Positions 59,270 to 64,000 of a stretch of 64,000 nt of DNA are shown piece after piece. Source of the stretch: Gilliamella sp. ESL0405 (GTDB taxonomy: Bacteria > Pseudomonadota > Gammaproteobacteria > Enterobacterales > Orbaceae). The notes below the pieces were generated by a model that was not told the origin of the DNA, made no database searches, and worked only from the letters and a program-made list of their open reading frames with translations. The position numbers and the translations under genes are program-made. The DNA lies in NCBI RefSeq assembly GCF_019469205.1, contig NZ_CP048265.1, positions 2,728,001 to 2,792,000 on the forward strand, written 5' to 3'. Positions within the stretch are counted from its first letter, which is position 1; every line of letters begins with the position of its first letter.

Positions 59270-60427
59270 CTAGGGTTTAGGGTGAAAATCATCTATCTGA
59301 TCTCGCCATTCATTGTAATCCCAAGTTACAATTTTGGTTTTCAGCGTTTCCAAATAGTCTAAAGCCGCTTGTTTTTCGGTTAAAGTAAGCATTTGTTCTA
59401 AACGATTTTGGATTTCTTTGTTATATTCCCAAACCGGTGGGAGTTGATAAGCATACCACGCTAAATTATTGCCTATCTCGATAATTTTTTGTTTTGCATA
59501 ATCACTCAACAGCGACCAGGCATAGGCTTTAACAAAATCTTGCTCTCGACCTAATCCATAGAAATACGCTTCAGTCATGCGCAATATGCCGATAATTGAG
59601 CTATGCTCTGCCATTAGCTGCGCATAATCTATTGCCTGTTTTAAATCGTCTGATTTTAATACGTTACGGTATTCGGTTAATTTATTCAGCTGTTCATATT
59701 TTTGATCTTTATAGTGAGCTGCTTGTTGAAATAACATACTGCCTATCAAATTTTCGTAGCAATGATAGCCACCTTCAATGGCGTAATTAAAATACTCAAT
59801 ACTTTTTTCTAATCGCTCATCTGGACAGGGGCGTGCCATACCTTGTTCATCATACCCACAAAAACCCATTTGCCAACCTTTTTTAAAGGCAAAATAGGGA
59901 TATTTTAAATCGGCAAACCGATCCATTAAATACCATTTTATTTGAGAACTTTTAAACACCGCTGGTTCAACTAACGGTTTACCTGCACTATCCACTAACT
60001 GATCCCGATACTTATCCATAAATTCTATAAATGAGATCATCCCTTCTTCTTTGTAATCTTCATCAAAGAATTTATGCCAATTAAGGAGAGAGTAATAATA
60101 CGGCATGGCATTTTTATCCCATTGCCAGGCATGTTTTAAAAACTTGACTAAATTGTCCGGACTAACTACCGCATAAAATACTTGATCGTCAAATGCTGAA
60201 TGATAAAGCTTTTTAGCCTCATCTATGCGTAATAATTGATTTTCAGGAATGGTTGAAGGGTAAATTGTAAAGTCCATAGGTAAGTTTTCGGATTCAACAA
60301 AACCAAAATTGACTTGTCTATCGGATGATTGATTAAAATAGAATTGATAAAGGCTAATAACCATTATCACGCTCATGGCTAACATGACTATTTTGAACGT
60401 TGAACGTTTCAATTTGCTATTCTTCAC
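59270..60427 (-). CDS. Membrane-anchored Sel1-repeat protein, array copy 1
   Basis: This 385-residue protein of unknown function has a basic N-terminus, one membrane helix (about 11-31) and a large domain predicted to face the periplasm. Residues about 280-312 (GILRMTEAYFYGLGREQDFV, then KAYAWSLLSDYAK) form a Sel1-like helical repeat, and SIEYFNYAIEGGYHCYENL near 209-227 may be another. It is almost identical to copy 2 except in the last third (for example WYAYQLPPVW in place of WDAEQLPPVW). It ends in CCC-TAG, unlike the other copies, where the truncated Imm52 relic begins. Sel1-type proteins in tandem copies are common among immunity proteins; that role is inferred. Confidence 0.8.
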   Translation of the reverse strand: MKNSKLKRSTFKIVMLAMSVIMVISLYQFYFNQSSDRQVNFGFVESENLPMDFTIYPSTIPENQLLRIDEAKKLYHSAFDDQVFYAVVSPDNLVKFLKHAWQWDKNAMPYYYSLLNWHKFFDEDYKEEGMISFIEFMDKYRDQLVDSAGKPLVEPAVFKSSQIKWYLMDRFADLKYPYFAFKKGWQMGFCGYDEQGMARPCPDERLEKSIEYFNYAIEGGYHCYENLIGSMLFQQAAHYKDQKYEQLNKLTEYRNVLKSDDLKQAIDYAQLMAEHSSIIGILRMTEAYFYGLGREQDFVKAYAWSLLSDYAKQKIIEIGNNLAWYAYQLPPVWEYNKEIQNRLEQMLTLTEKQAALDYLETLKTKIVTWDYNEWRDQIDDFHPKP

Positions 60428-60517
60428 ACGCTATTCCCTGCACTAAAACTCACTCTATCCAGATTAATCTCTATTATTCAACCTCAAATTTTACTCACTG
60501 CAATATAGTCAAATAAA

Positions 60518-61675
60518 TTACGGTTTAGGGTGAAAATCATCTATCTGATCTCGCCATTCATTGTAATCCCAAGTTACAATTTTGGTTTTCAGCGTTTCCA
60601 AATAGTCTAAAGCCGCTTGTTTTTCGGTTAAGGTAAGCATTTGCTCCAAACGATTTTGGATTTCTTTGTTATATTCCCAAACCGGTGGTAGTTGCTCTGC
60701 ATCCCACGCTAAATTATTGTCTATCTCGATAATTTTTTGTTTTGCATAATCACTTAACAGCGACCAGGCATAGGCTTTAACAAAATCTTGCTCTCGACCT
60801 AATCCATAGAAATACGCTTCAGTCATGCGCAATATGCCTATAATTGAGCTATGCTCTGCCATTAGCTGCGCATAATCTATTGCCTGTTTTAAATCGTCTG
60901 ATTTTAATACGTTACGGTATTCGGTTAATTTATTCAGCTGTTCATATTTTTGATCTTTATAGTGAGCTGCTTGTTGAAATAACATACTGCCTATCAAATT
61001 TTCGTAGCAATGATAGCCACCTTCAATGGCGTAATTAAAATACTCAATACTTTTTTCTAATCGCTCATCTGGACAGGGGCGTGCCATACCTTGTTCATCA
61101 TACCCACAAAAACCCATTTGCCAACCTTTTTTAAAGGCAAAATAGGGATATTTTAAATCGGCAAACCGATCCATTAAATACCATTTTATTTGAGAACTTT
61201 TAAACACCGCTGGTTCAACTAACGGTTTACCTGCACTATCCACTAACTGATCCCGATACTTATCCATAAATTCTATAAATGAGATCATCCCTTCTTCTTT
61301 GTAATCTTCATCAAAGAATTTATGCCAATTAAGGAGAGAGTAATAATACGGCATGGCATTTTTATCCCATTGCCAGGCATGTTTTAAAAACTTGACTAAA
61401 TTGTCCGGACTAACTACCGCATAAAATACTTGATCGTCAAATGCTGAATGATAAAGCTTTTTAGCCTCATCTATGCGTAATAATTGATTTTCAGGAATGG
61501 TTGAAGGGTAAATTGTAAAGTCCATAGGTAAGTTTTCGGATTCAACAAAACCAAAATTGACTTGTCTATCGGATGATTGATTAAAATAGAATTGATAAAG
61601 GCTAATAACCATTATCACGCTCATGGCTAACATGACTATTTTGAACGTTGAACGTTTCAATTTGCTATTCTTCAC
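60518..61675 (-). CDS. Membrane-anchored Sel1-repeat protein, array copy 2
   Basis: This 385-residue copy has the same layout as copy 1: membrane helix at about 11-31, Sel1-like repeat near 280-312. Its DNA is a mosaic. From about 60838 upward (the N-terminal part and spacer) it is identical by eye to copy 1. From 60518 to about 60893 (the C-terminal third) it is identical to copy 3, including WDAEQLPPVW. The two identities overlap at about 60838-60893, where a crossover probably happened. No own promoter is visible in the 90-base spacer. Function unknown; immunity protein is the working guess. Confidence 0.8.
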   Translation of the reverse strand: MKNSKLKRSTFKIVMLAMSVIMVISLYQFYFNQSSDRQVNFGFVESENLPMDFTIYPSTIPENQLLRIDEAKKLYHSAFDDQVFYAVVSPDNLVKFLKHAWQWDKNAMPYYYSLLNWHKFFDEDYKEEGMISFIEFMDKYRDQLVDSAGKPLVEPAVFKSSQIKWYLMDRFADLKYPYFAFKKGWQMGFCGYDEQGMARPCPDERLEKSIEYFNYAIEGGYHCYENLIGSMLFQQAAHYKDQKYEQLNKLTEYRNVLKSDDLKQAIDYAQLMAEHSSIIGILRMTEAYFYGLGREQDFVKAYAWSLLSDYAKQKIIEIDNNLAWDAEQLPPVWEYNKEIQNRLEQMLTLTEKQAALDYLETLKTKIVTWDYNEWRDQIDDFHPKP

Positions 61676-61765
61676 ACGCTATTCCCTGCACTAAAACTCA
61701 CTCTATCCAGATTAATCTCTATTATTCAACCTCAAATTTTACTCACTGCAATATAGTCAAATAAA

Positions 61766-62926
61766 TTACGGTTTAGGGTGAAAATCATCTATCTGATCTC
61801 GCCATTCATTGTAATCCCAAGTTACAATTTTGGTTTTCAGCGTTTCCAAATAGTCTAAAGCCGCTTGTTTTTCGGTTAAGGTAAGCATTTGCTCCAAACG
61901 ATTTTGGATTTCTTTGTTATATTCCCAAACCGGTGGTAGTTGCTCTGCATCCCACGCTAAATTATTGTCTATCTCGATAATTTTTTGTTTTGCATAATCA
62001 CTTAACAGCGACCAGGCATAGGCTTTAACAAAATCTTGCTCTCGACCTAATCCATAGAAATACGCTTCAGTCATGCGCAATATGCCTATAATTGAGCTAT
62101 GCTCTGCCATTAGCTGCGCATAATCTATTGCCTGTTTTAAATCTTCTACTTTTAATGTACTACGGTATTCGGTTAATTTAATTATTTGTTTATATTTCTC
62201 ATCCTTATAATGGTCACCTTGTTGAAATAACATTCTGGCTATCAAATCCTCGTAGCAATGATAACCACCTTCAATCGCATAGTTTAAATACTCAATACTT
62301 TTTTCTAATTGCTCATCTGAACAGGGGCGCGTCATGCCTTGTTCATCATACCAACAAAACCCCATTCCCCAACCTTTTTCATAGGCAAAATAGGGATATT
62401 TTAAATCAGCAAACTTATCCCATAAATAATTGCTCATATCAAAATTTTTAAACACTACTGGCTCTACTAATGGGTTACCCGCACTATCCACTAGCTGATC
62501 CCGATATTTGCGCATAAACTCATCAAAGGACATCATAATACCGTCCTCTTTTCCTCTTTCATCATAAAGGTCTTTCCAAACAAGAAGTTTATAGTAATAT
62601 GGCATGGCATTTTTATCCCATTGCCAGGCATGCTTTAGAAATTTTATTAACTTTTCTGGATGAGTTACTCCGTAATATACGCCATCATCAAATGCTGATT
62701 CATACAGCTTTTTAGCTTCGTCTATGCGTAATAATTGATTTTCAGGAATGGTTGAAGGGTAAATTGTAAAGTCCATAGGTAAGTTTTCGGATTCAACAAA
62801 ACCAAAATTGACTTGGCTATCGGATGATTGATTAAAATAGAATTGATAAAGGCTAATAACCATTATCACACTCATGGCTAACATGACTATTTTGAACGTT
62901 GAACGTTTCAATTTGCTATTCTTCAC
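61766..62926 (-). CDS. Membrane-anchored Sel1-repeat protein, array copy 3
   Basis: This 386-residue copy shares its first 75 residues with copies 1 and 2 (one change, SSDSQ for SSDRQ) and its last 120 with copy 2. The middle, about residues 76-265, differs clearly: KLYESAFDDGVYYGVTHPEK, VWKDLYDERGKEDGIMMSFD, and YLWDKFADLKYPYFAYEKGW. That middle is closer to copy 4. Ends conserved and centre variable is the pattern expected if the centre recognises a partner, for example a toxin. Membrane anchor and Sel1-like repeat are intact. Confidence 0.8.
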   Translation of the reverse strand: MKNSKLKRSTFKIVMLAMSVIMVISLYQFYFNQSSDSQVNFGFVESENLPMDFTIYPSTIPENQLLRIDEAKKLYESAFDDGVYYGVTHPEKLIKFLKHAWQWDKNAMPYYYKLLVWKDLYDERGKEDGIMMSFDEFMRKYRDQLVDSAGNPLVEPVVFKNFDMSNYLWDKFADLKYPYFAYEKGWGMGFCWYDEQGMTRPCSDEQLEKSIEYLNYAIEGGYHCYEDLIARMLFQQGDHYKDEKYKQIIKLTEYRSTLKVEDLKQAIDYAQLMAEHSSIIGILRMTEAYFYGLGREQDFVKAYAWSLLSDYAKQKIIEIDNNLAWDAEQLPPVWEYNKEIQNRLEQMLTLTEKQAALDYLETLKTKIVTWDYNEWRDQIDDFHPKP

Positions 62927-63016
62927 ACGCTATTCCCTGCACTAAAACTCACTCTATCCAGATTAATCTCTATTATTCAACCTCAAATTTTACTCACTGC
63001 AATATAGTCAAATAAA

Positions 63017-64000
63017 TTACGGTTTAGGGTGAAAATCATCTATTTGTTTGCGCCATTTATTATAATTCCAAGTGACCACTTTGGTTTTCAGTGTTTCCAA
63101 ATAGTCTAATGCCGCTTGTTTTTCGGTTAAGGTAAGCATTTGTTCCAAACGATTTTGGATTTCTTTGTTATATTCCCAAACCGGTGGGAGTTGCTCTGCA
63201 TCCCACGCGAAATTGTTACCTATCTCGATAATTTTTTGTTTTGCATAATCACTTAACAGCGACCAGGCATAGGCTTTAACCGGATCTTGCTCCCGCCCTA
63301 ATCCATAGAAATACGCTTCAGTCATGCGCAATATGCCTATAATTGAGCTATGCTCTGCCATTAGCTGTGCATAATCTATTGCCTGTTTTAAATCTTCTAC
63401 TTTTAATGTACTGCGGTATTCGGTTAATTTATTCAGCTGTTCATATTTCTGATCTTTATAGTGTTCCCCTTCTTGAAATAATATTCGAGCAGTCAAAGCT
63501 TCGTAACAATGATAGCCACCTTCAATCGCATAGTTTAAATACTCAATACTTTTTTCTAATTGCTCATCGGTACTTGGTGGCATCATTCCTTGTTCATCAA
63601 ACCAACGAGGCGCATAACTATAAGACTTACGATAAGCAAAATAAGGATATTTTAAATCAGCAAACTTATCCCATAAATAACCTCTCATTTCAACATTTTT
63701 AAACACTATTGGCTCTACTAATGGATTACCTGCACTATCAACTATCTGATCCCGATATTTGCGCATAAACTCATCAAAGGACATCATAATACCGTCCTCT
63801 TTTCCTCTTTCATCATAAAAGTCTTTCCAACCAAGAAGTTTATAGTAATATGGCATGGCATTTTTATCCCATTGCCAGGCATGCTTTAGAAATTTTATTA
63901 ACTTTTCTGGATAAATTACTCCGTAATATACGCCATCATCAAATGCAGATTCATACAGCTTTTTAGCCTCATCTATACGTAATAATTGATTTTCAGGAAT
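63017..64000 (-). CDS. Membrane-anchored Sel1-repeat protein, array copy 4 (partial)
   Basis: The reading frame is open from the stop at 63017 to the window edge (327 residues); the N-terminal membrane helix lies outside. An internal ATG at 63856 is not the true start: the sequence upstream of it continues IPENQLLRIDEAKKLYESAF as in the other copies. This copy is the most diverged, with RKSYSYAPRWFDEQGMMPPS in the centre and WNYNKWRKQIDDFHPKP at the end, but has the same Sel1-like repeat. It is the upstream-most copy seen, so whatever precedes it beyond 64000 probably drives the array. Confidence 0.8.
   Translation of the reverse strand: MPENQLLRIDEAKKLYESAFDDGVYYGVIYPEKLIKFLKHAWQWDKNAMPYYYKLLGWKDFYDERGKEDGIMMSFDEFMRKYRDQIVDSAGNPLVEPIVFKNVEMRGYLWDKFADLKYPYFAYRKSYSYAPRWFDEQGMMPPSTDEQLEKSIEYLNYAIEGGYHCYEALTARILFQEGEHYKDQKYEQLNKLTEYRSTLKVEDLKQAIDYAQLMAEHSSIIGILRMTEAYFYGLGREQDPVKAYAWSLLSDYAKQKIIEIGNNFAWDAEQLPPVWEYNKEIQNRLEQMLTLTEKQAALDYLETLKTKVVTWNYNKWRKQIDDFHPKP

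Larger units (their letters stand above)
59270..64000 (-). repeat. Tandem array of four ~1.25-kb gene units
   Basis: Four copies of one gene follow each other with periods of 1248, 1248 and 1251 bases. The three 90-base spacers (60428-60517, 61676-61765, 62927-63016) look identical by eye, including the start- and stop-flanking sequence. The array is cut by the window edge, so the copy number may be higher. Confidence 0.9.

Noticed and set aside
63343-63702. 119-codon plus-strand open frame inside array copy 4 (shorter versions inside copies 1 and 2)
   Set aside because: It is the complement of a well-supported coding repeat and recurs only because the array is repeated.
59270-64000. Tandem units as a mobile element
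   Set aside because: The repeats are whole genes with spacers; there is no transposase, no terminal inverted repeats and no target duplication.

Overview
The window is a low-GC gammaproteobacterial chromosome segment. Its core genes have their closest remembered counterparts in enteric bacteria: the fabZ-lpxA-lpxB-rnhB run, menA-rraA, divergent dprA/def and grpE/nadK, argF/carAB, coaBC-dut-slmA and rpsB-tsf-pyrH-frr. AT-rich spacers, several TTG starts and a heavy load of sugar-uptake genes would fit a host-associated gut symbiont such as the Orbaceae (Gilliamella or a relative). That assignment comes from overall character only; no search was run.

Layout. 1-4827: the end of a GntR-type regulator, then a mannose-family PTS operon with two SIS-domain deglycases, resembling glucoselysine/fructoselysine use. 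5074-11187: asd, then nagC-nagA-nagB divergent from nagE (amino-sugar use) around a CRP site. 11263-13000: tusC, tusD and fkpA, with what looks like a decayed tusB. 13198-18200: fabZ-lpxA-lpxB-rnhB, yiiX and ndh. 18538-21814: an HlyD-type adaptor with two ABC-2 permeases and no ATPase. 21909-33304: menA, rraA, dprA, def, grpE (with a heat-shock promoter), nadK, pgpA, argF and carAB. 33565-38305: a GFA-family protein, initiator tRNA, metF, metE and yagU. 38648-44371: SOS-controlled recN, coaBC, dut, slmA, mscS and cysE. 44508-50286: a complete non-PTS sucrose regulon (cscB, cscR, cscA, cscK) with clear operators and a CRP site, then maa. 50293-56678: dxr, deoR, deoC, frr, pyrH, tsf and rpsB, the last behind a pseudoknotted S2 leader.

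The last 7 kb (57183-64000) differ from the rest. All genes lie on the minus strand: two paired small lipoproteins, a frameshifted Imm52-like immunity gene, the tail of a second Imm52-like gene, and four tandem copies of a membrane-anchored Sel1-repeat protein on a repeat of about 1.25 kb, the fourth running off the window. I read this as an array of immunity genes from a polymorphic-toxin locus whose toxin, if present, should lie beyond 64000. It is the most unusual part of the window.

Together the genes describe a cell that takes up glycated amino acids, N-acetylglucosamine, sucrose and deoxyribose derivatives under local repressors and CRP, feeds glycolysis, and respires through a type II NADH dehydrogenase with menaquinone. 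It also appears to invest in competition with neighbouring bacteria.
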